Shown piece by piece: positions 36,960-45,864 of a DNA stretch of 64,000 bases; the first letter of the stretch is position 1; each line of letters begins with the position of its first letter. A program made the position numbers and the translations under genes. Location: contig JAHXHS010000018.1 of the NCBI GenBank assembly GCA_025656455.1, forward strand, positions 35,399-99,398. The letters run 5' to 3'. The stretch is from Candidatus Thiodiazotropha sp. (ex Epidulcina cf. delphinae) (GTDB lineage: Bacteria; Pseudomonadota; Gammaproteobacteria; Chromatiales; Chromatiaceae). The notes below the pieces were generated by a model. It worked only from the letters and a program-made list of their open reading frames with translations. It searched no databases and was not told the DNA's origin.

Positions 36960-37208
36960 CTCAAGTTTCGGAGTTCAAATTTAACGCGTTCCCATGTTCT
37001 ATGTGGGACCGCACAATGTGAACAGGGCGTAGGGTGCGGCCCTGCCGCACCATGCTGGGTTGCGCTCCTGTTTGCTATGACGGATTTCTTCACTTCGCGG
37101 CCCCCTGACCCAATACCTTGAATTCCAGGGCTTCAAGTTACGGTGCGGCAGGGCCGCACCCTACGAAACGCGTAGAGCATGGGAACAAGATGAACTCCGA
37201 AACTTGAG
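36960..37208. mobile_element. 249-bp MITE with CTCAAGTTTCGGAGTTCA ends
   Basis: Perfect 18-bp terminal inverted repeats (36960-36977 and 37191-37208) enclose further mirrored blocks: GTTCCCATGTTCTA / TAGAGCATGGGAAC and two GTAGGGTGCGGCCC units in opposite orientation. No gene is present. The left end abuts the toxin stop codon exactly. Confidence 0.7.
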
Positions 37209-37281
37209 CAAAGAAAAAATGATTCTTCCTTTTCAGCGTGATATGGGGCCGGATGAACGGATAATAACGCTTGGATCAAGC

Positions 37282-38088
37282 CTATCTCTCTTTATCAGCA
37301 CGCCAGTTCGACACAACCCAGTTGACGCCTTCAATCACGCTCCCGGGTTCCTGTTTATGGACATAGTGACCCGCCTGCTTTGCGATCAGATGCCGGCTCC
37401 GATCGCTTAACTCTGCCAATCCTTGCTGCGTTTCCGCCCAAACTGCATGCCACTTTTCCGATTCAAGACCCTGGTTCGGTGTTCGGCTGACCACGACCAG
37501 CGGCGTATCACCCATCGTTGCAGGCATCCTAGGTTGTTGCGCGGCATCATATTCATGACGGATGTGCGACGGCAGCAGTGCGTATAGGACTGACGGCATT
37601 TTGCACCAGGATAGTCCTTGTACAAGGCAGGACTGAGTGAACATCGGATGCCGGGTATCGATCAGAACCACACCTGCGACTTCCTGTGGAAAACGCTCAA
37701 TAAAATTGAGCATATAGCGACCACCCAGCGAGTGCCCCACTAAAATGTACGGCGGAGAACTACCGGAACTTCTCAATAGCAGACGAAGATCGTCGACGAT
37801 CTGCTCAGCCGTGCGTGGTCTGGATGTTGCACTGCTGGGTGCATAGCCTGGACGACTATAGGCAAACACTTTTGTGATCGAGGAGAGCGCTTCAAAGATC
37901 CCTTCCCAACTCCCCATCCCGTCACCCAAACCCGCTTCCAGAACAATCGTCAACGGCCCCTCGCCAAGGGTGGCATAAGCAACTTTATCATTACCGATCT
38001 TCACGGTTTTGCTATGACGTAACGTCGCGCATGAAGTCACCAGAAAGCAGCAAACCAATAATGAAAATATGTTTTTCAGTATTCGCAT
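37282..38088 (-). CDS. Alpha/beta-fold hydrolase, probable lipoprotein
   Basis: The 268-residue alpha/beta hydrolase is anchored by an N-terminal lipoprotein signal with the lipobox LVTSC (Cys19 or nearby). The core carries the nucleophile elbow GHSLGG, an acid-region motif LIDTRHP and the C-terminal catalytic His in KQAGHYVHKQ. The preceding VLEAGLGDGMGSWEGIFEAL is typical of the family. The substrate cannot be predicted. The gene stands alone; on its downstream side lies the MITE at 36960. Confidence 0.85.
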   Translation of the reverse strand: MRILKNIFSLLVCCFLVTSCATLRHSKTVKIGNDKVAYATLGEGPLTIVLEAGLGDGMGSWEGIFEALSSITKVFAYSRPGYAPSSATSRPRTAEQIVDDLRLLLRSSGSSPPYILVGHSLGGRYMLNFIERFPQEVAGVVLIDTRHPMFTQSCLVQGLSWCKMPSVLYALLPSHIRHEYDAAQQPRMPATMGDTPLVVVSRTPNQGLESEKWHAVWAETQQGLAELSDRSRHLIAKQAGHYVHKQEPGSVIEGVNWVVSNWRADKER

Positions 38089-38156
38089 TTTTTCAACCTA
38101 AAAAAACGAATCGTTAAATCAAGAACCACTCACCACAAAACAAACGACCAACAAAA

Positions 38157-38213
38157 GCCGTGCGCAAAGCGCACACATCCAATTCAAAATTCATCACTCA
38201 AAATTCAAAATTA
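38157..38213 (-). repeat. AT-rich repeat with GTGCGCAAAGCGCAC hairpin
   Basis: GTGCGC-AAA-GCGCAC forms a perfect hairpin and is followed by AATTCAAAATTCATCACTC and AAAATTCAAAATTAC. This is the reverse-oriented version of the repeat seen after nifJ. It sits at the 3' end of the fragmentary ORF at 38194-38391. Confidence 0.6.
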
Positions 38214-38391
38214 CTACTCTCTTCTCATCGCCTTCGCGCAACGCAGCAAAGGGCAGTTTTAAGATTGCCCGGCGACGATCGACCAATATCTCCAAATCCA
38301 CTTGCTGACCCGGTTTCACCCATTGCCCCACTTCCGTCGATTTCCCCACCACCAGCGAATCTTGAAGCGACAATGAATCACATGACGTCAA
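38194..38391 (-). pseudogene. ORF fragment resembling the tail of an efflux membrane-fusion protein
   Basis: The 65-codon ORF starts only with TTG and has no ribosome site. Its sequence VGKSTEVGQWVKPGQQVDLEIL, followed by RRRAILKLPFAALREGD, looks like the C-terminal beta-barrel of a HlyD/RND membrane-fusion protein. No upstream portion of such a gene is present in any frame. It is most likely a decayed remnant; a genuine small protein cannot be excluded. Confidence 0.4.
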
Positions 38392-38563
38392 TGTAAAATC
38401 AACAACATGCCTTTAAAATCCAGCGTCAATGCATAATCCCTGAAAAACTGAAAGGAGAATCGCCTCCGATTCTTCAAAATTACCGCAAATAAATGCACAG
38501 TCCGCTTTGTTCATCGATTCATGCACCAAAGAGAGAAATTGCAGAAATTGATCCGGCCGTTTA

Positions 38564-39364
38564 TCAAAAGCGGTACACCAGACCGGCATATCCCCCGCCA
38601 ACGCCACGCTCATCGACGATCGGGCTGTCACTGATCCCATCCCCGAGGCGGCCGATGCCGACACCACCGATCAAGTGAATCTGTTGACTGTAGGCGTACT
38701 CCACTTGAATGCCGGCAAAGGGCGTAACCGTGGACTCACCCTCATAGACAGATCGAGTGGCGGTCGCTTCGTCGCTTTCCACGCCGAAGTAGTAATCGAC
38801 CAAATCGCGGCTCTGCCAGCTAACGCCCAATTCAGGACGCAGCGTCCAATTGCCGTGGGTCATCGGATAAGCATAGCTAAGCACCGCCTCCTGACCCTTG
38901 GAGCGATTACTGACATCGGTCAGCAATTGCCCGCTCAACTCGCCATAGCCACTATCCCAACGGGCGCTGACGCCGGCATCGAAGCCGGGTTTACGCTCAT
39001 CCAATCCATCCAGTTTGGAATTATCATCCGGGTCTATTCCCATGGCGCGGATCTTGCCGACCAGATCGATGTTGTAACGCTCGCCTTTGAAAACGCTATA
39101 ACCCAACCCACCGAAATCGGTGATACCGTTGAAGAAAGAGATACCGGGATTTCCCAGGTTGGCGTAGAACCGCTCACCTTTGTAACCCACAACCGGGAGT
39201 AGCGCCGCCGCAGCGCCCTCGCCCACGATCGGATTGCGCCCCCCCAGGATACTGGCGCCGACGCTCCACTCGCCTGCCAATGCCTCTTGAGACGCCAACG
39301 GCAGCGTTGCAGCCAATGCCGATATGAATGAAATGAAAAGTTGCTTGTTGCGTTGAGCAAACAT
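38564..39364 (-). CDS. MipA/OmpV family outer-membrane protein
   Basis: The 266-residue beta-barrel protein starts with a signal peptide (residues 1-30, ending EALAGEW). Alternating strands follow, such as VGASILGGRNPIVG and ALLPVVGYKGERFYANLG, and the protein ends in a terminal Phe (GLVYRF), the usual signal for outer-membrane insertion. Family members act as scaffolds for murein synthesis enzymes or as stress-inducible porins. It lies 150 bp beyond the sensor kinase gene on the same strand. MipA/OmpV genes are often placed next to RstAB-type regulators, so regulation by the adjacent pair is likely. Confidence 0.88.
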   Translation of the reverse strand: MFAQRNKQLFISFISALAATLPLASQEALAGEWSVGASILGGRNPIVGEGAAAALLPVVGYKGERFYANLGNPGISFFNGITDFGGLGYSVFKGERYNIDLVGKIRAMGIDPDDNSKLDGLDERKPGFDAGVSARWDSGYGELSGQLLTDVSNRSKGQEAVLSYAYPMTHGNWTLRPELGVSWQSRDLVDYYFGVESDEATATRSVYEGESTVTPFAGIQVEYAYSQQIHLIGGVGIGRLGDGISDSPIVDERGVGGGYAGLVYRF

Positions 39365-39460
39365 GATGTCGTCTCCTGTTTTTTATTGACGACATCAGAT
39401 TATAAAGATGGCTTGACTCCGGTCTGTGGGTATCTTGTATAGGATTGTATCTGACTGTAA

Positions 39461-39516
39461 CTATTAACCCGGCACCTTAATAGGTCATGTTCAGCCGTCG
39501 TGTGCCGGGTTAATAA
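39461..39516. repeat. TTAACCCGGCACC-type repeat, copy 4
   Basis: CTATTAACCCGGCAC and GTGCCGGGTTAATA form an inverted pair of about 14 bp. It lies in the space between the sensor kinase stop and the MipA gene and may fold in the transcript. Confidence 0.6.
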
Positions 39517-39518
39517 TA

Positions 39519-41114
39519 TCAGCTTTGTGTCACCGGCCAGGCAATCACAAACCGGGCGCCGCCAAGCCCGGACGCCTCCACCCACACCTTTCCATCATGC
39601 CAACGGACGATCTGACTGACGATGGCAAGCCCAAGGCCGACCCCGCCGGACTCCCTATCTCGCGCGCTATCGAGCCGGGCAAACGGGGCGAAGATACGCT
39701 CCCGCTCTTGTTCCGGCACGCCTGAACCATCGTCTTCGACAACGATACGGGCCTGCCCATCCCGGCAATCGCCACTCAGCACTATCCGACTTCTAGCATG
39801 ACGGCGACCGTTGCGTATCAGGTTTTTCACCGCCCGTCCCATCAACCTCGAGTCAAGCGCTACCTGTGACACCGTGCTGCCCGGCTGTCGCTCGATTGCA
39901 ACATCGACCGTCAGCAGCTCTTCCTCCAGATCGATAAGCAACGCCTCCAGCCACTCACCAAGCGACACCTGCTCCAGCACCAGCTCAGGCCGTTCCCGGT
40001 CAAGACGGGAGTAGCTGAGCGACTCGCTGACCAGCTCCTCCAACTCCAGGATATCCTTGTGCATCCCGGCGATATGCCGCTGCCTGTCATCGCCGGAGAG
40101 CGGCTCATCCAACATATCCATCCTGAAACGCAACCGGGCAATGGGGGTGCGCAGTTCATGAGAAACCGCCCCGGTCAGCTCCCGGTGAGCGTGAATCAAG
40201 CGCTGCATGCGTTCCGCCATGGCGTTGAAGGCATTCGCCAGCGGACTCAAGGCGGAGCCTTTGCGAACCGCTAAACGCGTGTCCAGATCACCGGCGCCGA
40301 AGCTGCGCACGCCACGGTCAAACCGGTTAAGATCACGCCATACCGGGCGAACCCAGACATACACGGCCAAGGCGATCAGCAGGGCCAATAAAAACAAGAT
40401 AATAAAATTGAAGTAGCGCAGGATCAGGGGGATCTCGAAAGGCCCGGCGCGGAATACCTGATCGGAATCGCCCAACCTTTTGAAGTAGGTCTCCATCTGA
40501 TCCTCCAATCCAAGCACAACGATCTCTCCTGCCTTGATCTCATCCACCCGCTCGGACGGCAGCGAAGGATCATCGATCGACAACAACGCCAACGGCATTT
40601 CAAAGACCTGCCCCAAACCGGCAAGAATGTCCGGCCAGGCCGATCGATCGCTATTCAGAAAACGGGACTCGATCAGGTAGACGATACCCCCTACCTGATC
40701 GATCTCCTCCTGTTGCGGATTCGGACCCAGCACCATCATCAGATAGCGGTCGGAATCAGACACCTGTTTAAAGAACCGGGTCTGTTCCCCCTCATCCTGA
40801 AATATCAGCCGCCCCTCCCTGAGCCGATATTGTTGCGGAACGGAAATATCCAGACCACCCAGCTCATCCTCGCCATAGAGTGCCAGCCCATAGCGGAATT
40901 GAGGTTTCAACTCGGCGATCACCTCATCCCACTGCGCCGGCGGGCGCACCACAAGCCGCTCCTCCACCAGATCGTAGGCGCCAATCAGCGCTCGCTCATA
41001 GTAGCGCTGGATGGTGCCGCGCAACGCCAGCTCAGGCAACCAGACCAATCCGGCGATGAACAGCGCACAGGTAAGAAACAGTACGCCATAGAGGGTGAGG
41101 TAGAGTCGGGCCAC
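39519..41114 (-). CDS. Sensor histidine kinase (RstB-like)
   Basis: This is a membrane sensor kinase of 531 residues. Two transmembrane helices (about 5-27 and 233-253) enclose a periplasmic sensor region of about 200 residues. A HAMP linker follows (VRPVWRDLNRFDRGVRSF), then the phospho-acceptor His in AVSHELRTPIARLRF, the N box in KNLIRNGRRHARS, and the G boxes DDGSGVPEQER and GGVGLGLAIVSQIVRWHDG. All catalytic boxes look intact. It starts 6 nt after the response regulator stop. The stimulus is not evident; RstB homologues respond to pH and magnesium. Confidence 0.92.
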   Translation of the reverse strand: MARLYLTLYGVLFLTCALFIAGLVWLPELALRGTIQRYYERALIGAYDLVEERLVVRPPAQWDEVIAELKPQFRYGLALYGEDELGGLDISVPQQYRLREGRLIFQDEGEQTRFFKQVSDSDRYLMMVLGPNPQQEEIDQVGGIVYLIESRFLNSDRSAWPDILAGLGQVFEMPLALLSIDDPSLPSERVDEIKAGEIVVLGLEDQMETYFKRLGDSDQVFRAGPFEIPLILRYFNFIILFLLALLIALAVYVWVRPVWRDLNRFDRGVRSFGAGDLDTRLAVRKGSALSPLANAFNAMAERMQRLIHAHRELTGAVSHELRTPIARLRFRMDMLDEPLSGDDRQRHIAGMHKDILELEELVSESLSYSRLDRERPELVLEQVSLGEWLEALLIDLEEELLTVDVAIERQPGSTVSQVALDSRLMGRAVKNLIRNGRRHARSRIVLSGDCRDGQARIVVEDDGSGVPEQERERIFAPFARLDSARDRESGGVGLGLAIVSQIVRWHDGKVWVEASGLGGARFVIAWPVTQS

Positions 41115-41120
41115 TGGGGG

Positions 41121-41843
41121 TCATTCCCAGGCATCGGCAACGAAAAGATAACCCCGCCCCCGCACCGTCTTGATGCGATAGGGGCGATCGGCGTCGTCAC
41201 GGAGCTTGCGTCGCAACCGGGAAATACCGATATCCACCGAGCGGTCGAAACCATCGTATCCGAACCCGCGCAGGCTCTTCAGGGCGCTGTCACGGTCCAC
41301 CACCTTGCCGGCCATGCCGGCCAGCAGCCAGAGCAGGTCGAATTCAGCGGTGGAGAGTTCAATCGCCCGCTCGTTCAGGATCACCGCACGCGCACTTGCG
41401 TCGATATGTAACTGCCCAAAGCTCAGCAGACTTTCCGGTTGCGCCGGCAGATTCCCATCCGCCGGGCGGTAACGGCGCAACAGGGAGCGAAGCCTGGCCA
41501 GCAGCACCCGCGGCTCCACCGGCTTGGTGAGATAGTCGTCGGCGCCCAGTTCAAGCCCCACCACCTCGTCCACATCCTCATCCCTGGCGGTGAACATCAC
41601 GATCGGCCCTGGAAACTCCATGCGCAACTCCCGGCAGATCTCCAAACCGTCCCGTCCCGGCAGATTGAGATCAAGCACCAGGATATCGGGCTTCAGCCTG
41701 CGCACACGGGCCGGCGCGCTATCGCCGCGATGCTCCAGGCTCACCTCGAACTCATAGCGCTGCAGATATTCGCGGACCAACTCCGCGAGCTGCACATCGT
41801 CTTCGACCAGCAGGACCTGCGACGGCCCGGGGATGCTATTCAA
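41121..41843 (-). CDS. OmpR-family response regulator (RstA-like)
   Basis: The 240-residue DNA-binding regulator has a receiver domain (residues 8-125) with the acidic pair EDD, the phospho-Asp in LVLDLNLPGRDG and the conserved Lys in DDYLTKP. It is followed by a winged-helix domain (140-235) containing LSTAEFDLLWLLAG, RSVDIGISRLRRKL and IKTVRGRGYLF. It is the first gene of the pair with the sensor kinase. The outer-membrane gene downstream is the most plausible target. Confidence 0.92.
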   Translation of the reverse strand: MNSIPGPSQVLLVEDDVQLAELVREYLQRYEFEVSLEHRGDSAPARVRRLKPDILVLDLNLPGRDGLEICRELRMEFPGPIVMFTARDEDVDEVVGLELGADDYLTKPVEPRVLLARLRSLLRRYRPADGNLPAQPESLLSFGQLHIDASARAVILNERAIELSTAEFDLLWLLAGMAGKVVDRDSALKSLRGFGYDGFDRSVDIGISRLRRKLRDDADRPYRIKTVRGRGYLFVADAWE

Positions 41844-41869
41844 CCTTCGTGACTCCTATTTATCAACTT

Positions 41870-42008
41870 GTGTCCGTCCAGAAACAAGACAATTTCTCTC
41901 GCAAAGACGCAAAGATCGCCAAGGAAAAATAAATACAATAAAAAAACAATAAGTTATAACTTTGCGATCTTGGCGTCTTTGCGAGAGTTTTTCTTTCCGG
42001 ACGGACAC
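41870..42008. mobile_element. 139-bp palindromic element (GTGTCCGTCC ends), intact copy
   Basis: It starts GTGTCCGTCCAGAAACAAGAC and ends TTTCTTTCCGGACGGACAC. Within, CTCTCGCAAAGACGCAAAGATCG is mirrored by CGATCTTGGCGTCTTTGCGAGAG. The same element, inverted, is at 53361-53499, and a disrupted one at 5717-6362. Confidence 0.75.
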
Positions 42009-42016
42009 TAACTTAA

Positions 42017-42303
42017 TTATTAACCCGGCGACCAAATAGTGTACTTTCAGCCGCAGTGTGCCTGCCTGCAGCAAGGCATCAAAACGCCGTTGTAGCCGCC
42101 CTACAGCAAGTTTTGATAACGCAGCCTGCAGGCAGGCACACGGCGGCCTGTCTATTAAATATCAATGTGTTAGGGGCTACAAGAATGCCCTTGCTCTTCG
42201 TTGTGACTCTTGACAAGGGAATCACCATTGCCTGCGAGCCACGCCTTGATCAAGGGCATTCTTGTAGCCCTGAAAGTACACTATTTGGTCGCCGGGTTAA
42301 TAA
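42017..42303. mobile_element. 287-bp element with 33-bp perfect inverted ends and nested palindromes
   Basis: The ends read TTATTAACCCGGCGACCAAA and onward through TAGTGTACTTTCAG, mirrored exactly at the right end. Within lie two further palindromes: GCCTGCCTGCAG...CTGCAGGCAGGC and GGGCTACAAGAATGCCCTTG...CAAGGGCATTCTTGTAGCCC. There is no coding frame. It is the longest member of the TTAACCCGG family in this window. Confidence 0.75.
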
Positions 42304-42507
42304 CCACCTCTTTACCTTAGCACTATTCAACCACGGCAAATGTTATGCAAGGTATGCGACTGTAACACTCTGTAACCATCCATCGATGGCGGCAAGCGAA
42401 CCCTGCGAACCGGCGGTTTGCGTTTCATGATAAATGCCCTTTAATAGGGTTATGGGCTACCCGAAACACGCTACCTAAAGAGTGGACTGGTTTACCGGCA
42501 TCACCCG

Positions 42508-42521
42508 TTGATACCGGTCAA
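42508..42521 (+). promoter_or_regulatory. Probable FNR/Anr site upstream of the DHOD-like gene
   Basis: TTGATACCGGTCAA matches the TTGAT-N4-ATCAA consensus at 9 of 10 positions. It is centred about 48 bp before the ATG at 42563, consistent with activation in low oxygen. Confidence 0.5.
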
Positions 42522-42562
42522 ATCCACACACACAGATCCGCCGCCTAGCCGAGAGGAGAGAT

Positions 42563-43573
42563 ATGGACCTCACAACCCGATATCTTGGTATGCCGTTGAA
42601 GAACCCGCTGGTCCCCTCCGCTTCGCCCCTGTCGCACAGCATCGATACCGTGCGCCGCATGGAAGACGCCGGGGCGGCGGCGATTATCATGTACTCCCTG
42701 TTCGAAGAGGCGGTCACCGCCGAAGAGGAGACCATGGTGCGGTTTCTCCATCACCAGGACAGCGGATTTGCCGAAGCGGACAGTTTTCTGCCCGCTCACT
42801 ACGACTTCTCGAATGGCCAGGAGCGTTATCTGGAGAACCTGCGCGCCCTGAAAGAGGCCCTGGACATTCCCGTGATAGCCAGCCTTAACGGCACCACGCC
42901 AGGCGGCTGGATCACCTATGCCGAGGAGATGGAAAAAGCCGGCGCCAACGCCCTGGAACTGAATATCTACCAGGTGGCGGCGGATATCGGCCTCAGCGGC
43001 AACGAAATCGAACAGCGCTACATCGAACTGCTCACCCAGCTGAAACAGCAGGTCACCATCCCGATCAACATGAAGCTGTCGCCCGCCTTCAGCGCCTTGG
43101 CCAACATGGTAAAACAGCTTGAAACCGCCGGCGCCGACGGTGTTTCCCTGTTCAATCGTTTCTATCAGCCAGACATCAATATCGACAATCTACGCCTCAC
43201 ATCCAGCCTGCAAACCTCCACCTCGGCCGAGGTCCTCCTGGCAATGCGTTGGATCGCCATCCTGCATGGCCGCACCGAGCTCTCCCTGGGCGCCACCGGC
43301 GGCGTCCATACTCCGGAAGACGCCATCAAGCTACTGCTCGCCGGCGCCGATGCGGTTCATCTCTGCAGCCTGCTGCTGGAACAGGGGCCTCGCGCCATCG
43401 CTACCATCCTGACAGGCATCGAGTCATGGATGGAGGAGAAGGCGTTTGAAACCATCGGGGAGGTTCGAGGCAGGCTGAGTCAGATCAATGTGGCCGATCC
43501 CGGCGAATTCGAGCGGGTCAATTACGTACATATCCTGGACAGTTTCAGCCACACGCCAGGGAGGCGTGGCTAA
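42563..43573 (+). CDS. Dihydroorotate dehydrogenase-like flavoprotein
   Basis: The 336-residue FMN-barrel protein belongs to the dihydroorotate dehydrogenase/dihydropyrimidine dehydrogenase superfamily. The N-terminal MDLTTRYLGMPLKNPLVPSASPL, the substrate-loop region ALELNIYQVAADI, the lysine in NMKLSPAFS and the C-terminal FMN-phosphate region SLGATGGVHTPEDAIKLLLAGADAV are clear. It differs from true PyrD by the altered active-site loop and is normally annotated as DHOD-like. These genes often accompany nifJ-type enzymes; nifJ is present at 31566. The ribosome site GAGAGGAGAGAT is strong. Its physiological substrate is unproven. Confidence 0.85.
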   Translation: MDLTTRYLGMPLKNPLVPSASPLSHSIDTVRRMEDAGAAAIIMYSLFEEAVTAEEETMVRFLHHQDSGFAEADSFLPAHYDFSNGQERYLENLRALKEALDIPVIASLNGTTPGGWITYAEEMEKAGANALELNIYQVAADIGLSGNEIEQRYIELLTQLKQQVTIPINMKLSPAFSALANMVKQLETAGADGVSLFNRFYQPDINIDNLRLTSSLQTSTSAEVLLAMRWIAILHGRTELSLGATGGVHTPEDAIKLLLAGADAVHLCSLLLEQGPRAIATILTGIESWMEEKAFETIGEVRGRLSQINVADPGEFERVNYVHILDSFSHTPGRRG

Positions 43574-43808
43574 ACCCGCCGGATAGGGTTGAGGGCCGAA
43601 AAAAAATGAATCAAGACGGTTCTTGCAAACTCGATAACAAAAGCGTCTACTGCTGCCTGATCAGGGTTAGCAGTTCTGTTCCGAGCCTGACATAATTGAA
43701 AACCGAATCGGTGGATTCATGATGGTGAACAGCACGCCTCTTCAGCCCTGAGCCATGGATCCATACTAACAGTTATATACTCGACACCATGCGTAACAGC
43801 GATCTCCC

Positions 43809-44579
43809 GTGACCGACCTGATTCACTTTGAACATCCGTTGAACGAAAGAATTCGCACCTTTCTTCGACTCGAACACCTGTTCCTGCAGGTGGATCACTT
43901 TCGTCCCCTGTCGGACAGCTGGAGCAACAGGGCCGCCATCCAAGGGCTGCTCAGCATCATCAGTATCTTCAGCCGTTCAGACCTGAAGACCGAGATCCTC
44001 AAGGAACTGGAGCGTCATATCAGCAACCTGGAGCGGGTGCGCCGGCAACCCGGGGTCGATATCCAGGCCCTCGGGCAGGTGCTGGACGATCTGGAACAGG
44101 CCATTCACCAGGTCTATCGCATGGATGGACAGGTCGCCCGCGAGCTGCGCAACAACGAATTTCTGACCACCATCATGCAACGCAGCAGCATTCCCGGCGG
44201 CGGCTGCAACTTCGATCTTCCCCAGTATCACTACTGGCTCAACCAGTCCCATGAAATCCGCCAGCGGCAGATGGACGCGTGGATGGATGAACTGAATCCC
44301 GTACGCGAAGCCGTGGTATTGCTCCTCAACCTAGTGCGAAACAGCAACCTGCCCACCCAGGAGAAGGCGGGTCAGGGCTTCTTTCAAAAGACCCTTGAGA
44401 GTTCGGCGCCGGTGCAGATGATCCGGGTGGGACTGCCCAGAAACGCCACCATCTTCACCGAGATCAGCGGCAACAAGCATCGCTTCAATATCCGTTTCCT
44501 CGAGGCCGTGGAGACGACCGGTAAACCCATCCAAACCACCCAGGACGTGGACTTTCAGCTCACGGCGTGTATCTTCTGA
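43809..44579 (+). CDS. zapD: Cell division protein ZapD
   Basis: ZapD is an FtsZ-binding protein that cross-links FtsZ filaments at the division ring. The GTG start at 43809 gives 256 residues beginning [25 protein letters not shown], the usual N-terminus. Helical regions with [27 protein letters not shown] and the [11 protein letters not shown] segment near residue 135 are characteristic. yacG follows 4 nt later, the conserved gammaproteobacterial order. Confidence 0.95.
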   Translation: MTDLIHFEHPLNERIRTFLRLEHLFLQVDHFRPLSDSWSNRAAIQGLLSIISIFSRSDLKTEILKELERHISNLERVRRQPGVDIQALGQVLDDLEQAIHQVYRMDGQVARELRNNEFLTTIMQRSSIPGGGCNFDLPQYHYWLNQSHEIRQRQMDAWMDELNPVREAVVLLLNLVRNSNLPTQEKAGQGFFQKTLESSAPVQMIRVGLPRNATIFTEISGNKHRFNIRFLEAVETTGKPIQTTQDVDFQLTACIF

Positions 44580-44583
44580 CAAC

Positions 44584-44775
44584 ATGAAGGAAAAAGATAC
44601 TATAGCCGTCCCCTGTCCAACCTGCGGCAAGCCCGTAACCTGGTCCGCGGCGTCCAAATGGCGTCCTTTCTGCAGCGAACGCTGCCGCCTCATCGACCTG
44701 GGCGACTGGCTGGATGAAAATCACCGTATCCAAGAACCCATGGAGGGTTATGCCGAGGGGAAACCTCCCGACTGA
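44584..44775 (+). CDS. yacG: DNA gyrase inhibitor YacG
   Basis: YacG is a small zinc-ribbon protein that binds GyrB and inhibits DNA gyrase. The 63-residue product contains [10 protein letters not shown] and [19 protein letters not shown], giving the four zinc-binding Cys residues. It lies 4 nt after zapD and is probably translated with it. Its length and layout match the family. Confidence 0.93.
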   Translation: MKEKDTIAVPCPTCGKPVTWSAASKWRPFCSERCRLIDLGDWLDENHRIQEPMEGYAEGKPPD

Positions 44776-44819
44776 CCAGCCCCAGGCTCCTTCACGAATT
44801 TCGGGGAAACCAAATCCTT

Positions 44820-44936
44820 ATGTCCTGGTTGATCGCCACCCTGTTGATTGCATGTTTTCCCGTTCTGTTGAAAGACCGTGTGGCGGCCGAAATCGCTCTG
44901 GCGCAGAACCCCGCAACCCGTTGGAAACCCTATTAA
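44820..44936 (+). CDS. Possible tiny membrane protein (38 aa)
   Basis: ATG 44820 opens 38 codons beginning MSWLIATLLIACFPVLL, which would form one short membrane helix, then a polar tail ending RWKPY. It lies between yacG and the MBL-fold gene on the same strand. The ribosome site is weak, so expression is uncertain. No family is recognised. Confidence 0.35.
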   Translation: MSWLIATLLIACFPVLLKDRVAAEIALAQNPATRWKPY

Positions 44937-44951
44937 AGTTAAGATTGCCTG

Positions 44952-45590
44952 ATGCACTACAGAATCGTCCCCGTCACCCCCTTTCAACAGAACTGCACCC
45001 TCTTTTGGTGCGATAGATCCCGTCACACGGCAATCATCGACCCCGGTGGCGACAACCACATTGTGATAGAACAGATCAACACTCTCGGCCTGACCCCCGA
45101 GCGCATCCTGCTCACTCACGGACACCTGGATCATGCCGGCGGGGCCAGCGACCTGGCCGAGAGACTGCAGATCCCCATCGAAGGGCCGCATCAGGAGGAT
45201 CGCTTCTTGCTGGACAACATGGATCAGCAGGCCACCATGTTCGGTTTCGGCGGCGCCAAGGACTGCAGGCCCGAGCGCTGGCTGACCCACGGCGATGAGG
45301 TGCGTGTGGGGGAAGAGCGTTTGGAAGTGCTCCACTGCCCAGGCCACACGCCGGGGCATCTGGTCTTTTTTCATCGCACTGATCGACTCGCCCAAGTGGG
45401 GGATGTGCTCTTCAAAGGCTCGATCGGACGGACCGACTTTCCCCGCGGCGACCACCACACCCTGATACGTTCCATCCGGGATCGGTTATGGCCATTGGGG
45501 GATGATGTGCGATTCATACCGGGCCATGGTCCGGAATCCACCTTTGGCGAAGAGCGCCGAACCAATCCCTTCGTCGGTGACGGCCGTTGA
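44952..45590 (+). CDS. MBL-fold metallohydrolase, glyoxalase II-like (YcbL type)
   Basis: The 212-residue zinc hydrolase contains the THGHLDHAGG metal motif near residue 56-65, CPGHTPGH near 120, GDVLFKGSIGRTDFP near 145 and the final GHGPESTFGEERRTNPF. It lacks the C-terminal HAGH domain of true glyoxalase II, matching the short YcbL-type enzymes that hydrolyse S-lactoylglutathione in vitro. A role in methylglyoxal detoxification is plausible. It starts 15 nt after the tiny 38-codon ORF. Confidence 0.88.
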   Translation: MHYRIVPVTPFQQNCTLFWCDRSRHTAIIDPGGDNHIVIEQINTLGLTPERILLTHGHLDHAGGASDLAERLQIPIEGPHQEDRFLLDNMDQQATMFGFGGAKDCRPERWLTHGDEVRVGEERLEVLHCPGHTPGHLVFFHRTDRLAQVGDVLFKGSIGRTDFPRGDHHTLIRSIRDRLWPLGDDVRFIPGHGPESTFGEERRTNPFVGDGR

Positions 45591-45645
45591 GCCCAGCCTC
45601 CGTACCGATATTGAACGGAATGGTGCGGCAGGGCGCGCACACCCT

Positions 45646-45722
45646 GTAGGTCAGGTTGCGCGCCAGCGCTACCTGACAATGCCGGCAGGGAGATGTCAGC
45701 TAGCTTCGCAACCTGACCTACG
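45646..45722. repeat. Dispersed palindromic repeat (GTAGGTCAGGTTGCGC type), copy 2
   Basis: Arms GTAGGTCAGGTTGCG and CGCAACCTGACCTACGC form a strong inverted repeat of about 15 bp. It is a counterpart of 5628-5706. A fragment of the GGTGCGGCAGGGC repeat lies just before it at about 45622. Confidence 0.65.
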
Positions 45723-45835
45723 CTTGCTGAGCTAAAGATATCCTGTGTTAGCGCGTTTATTTTGCTGATTGGCGCGGCAGGGTTCTCCCGTCCTCCTAAT
45801 CGCGGTTTCACTGAAGATACCGATTTGCCTGACAC

Positions 45836-45849
45836 TTGACCTTGATCAA
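45836..45849 (+). promoter_or_regulatory. FNR/Anr box upstream of nrdD
   Basis: TTGACCTTGATCAA matches TTGAT-N4-ATCAA in 9 of 10 defined positions. It is centred about 102 bp before the nrdD start codon and 16 bp upstream of the first NrdR box. This implies activation of the oxygen-sensitive reductase under anoxia. Confidence 0.75.
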
Positions 45850-45864
45850 ATAAAGCCCATGAAA

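Noticed and set aside
42310..42500. Possible riboswitch upstream of the DHOD-like gene
   Set aside because: GCCCTTTAATAGGGTTATGGGC gives small hairpins, but I could not match any known aptamer core.
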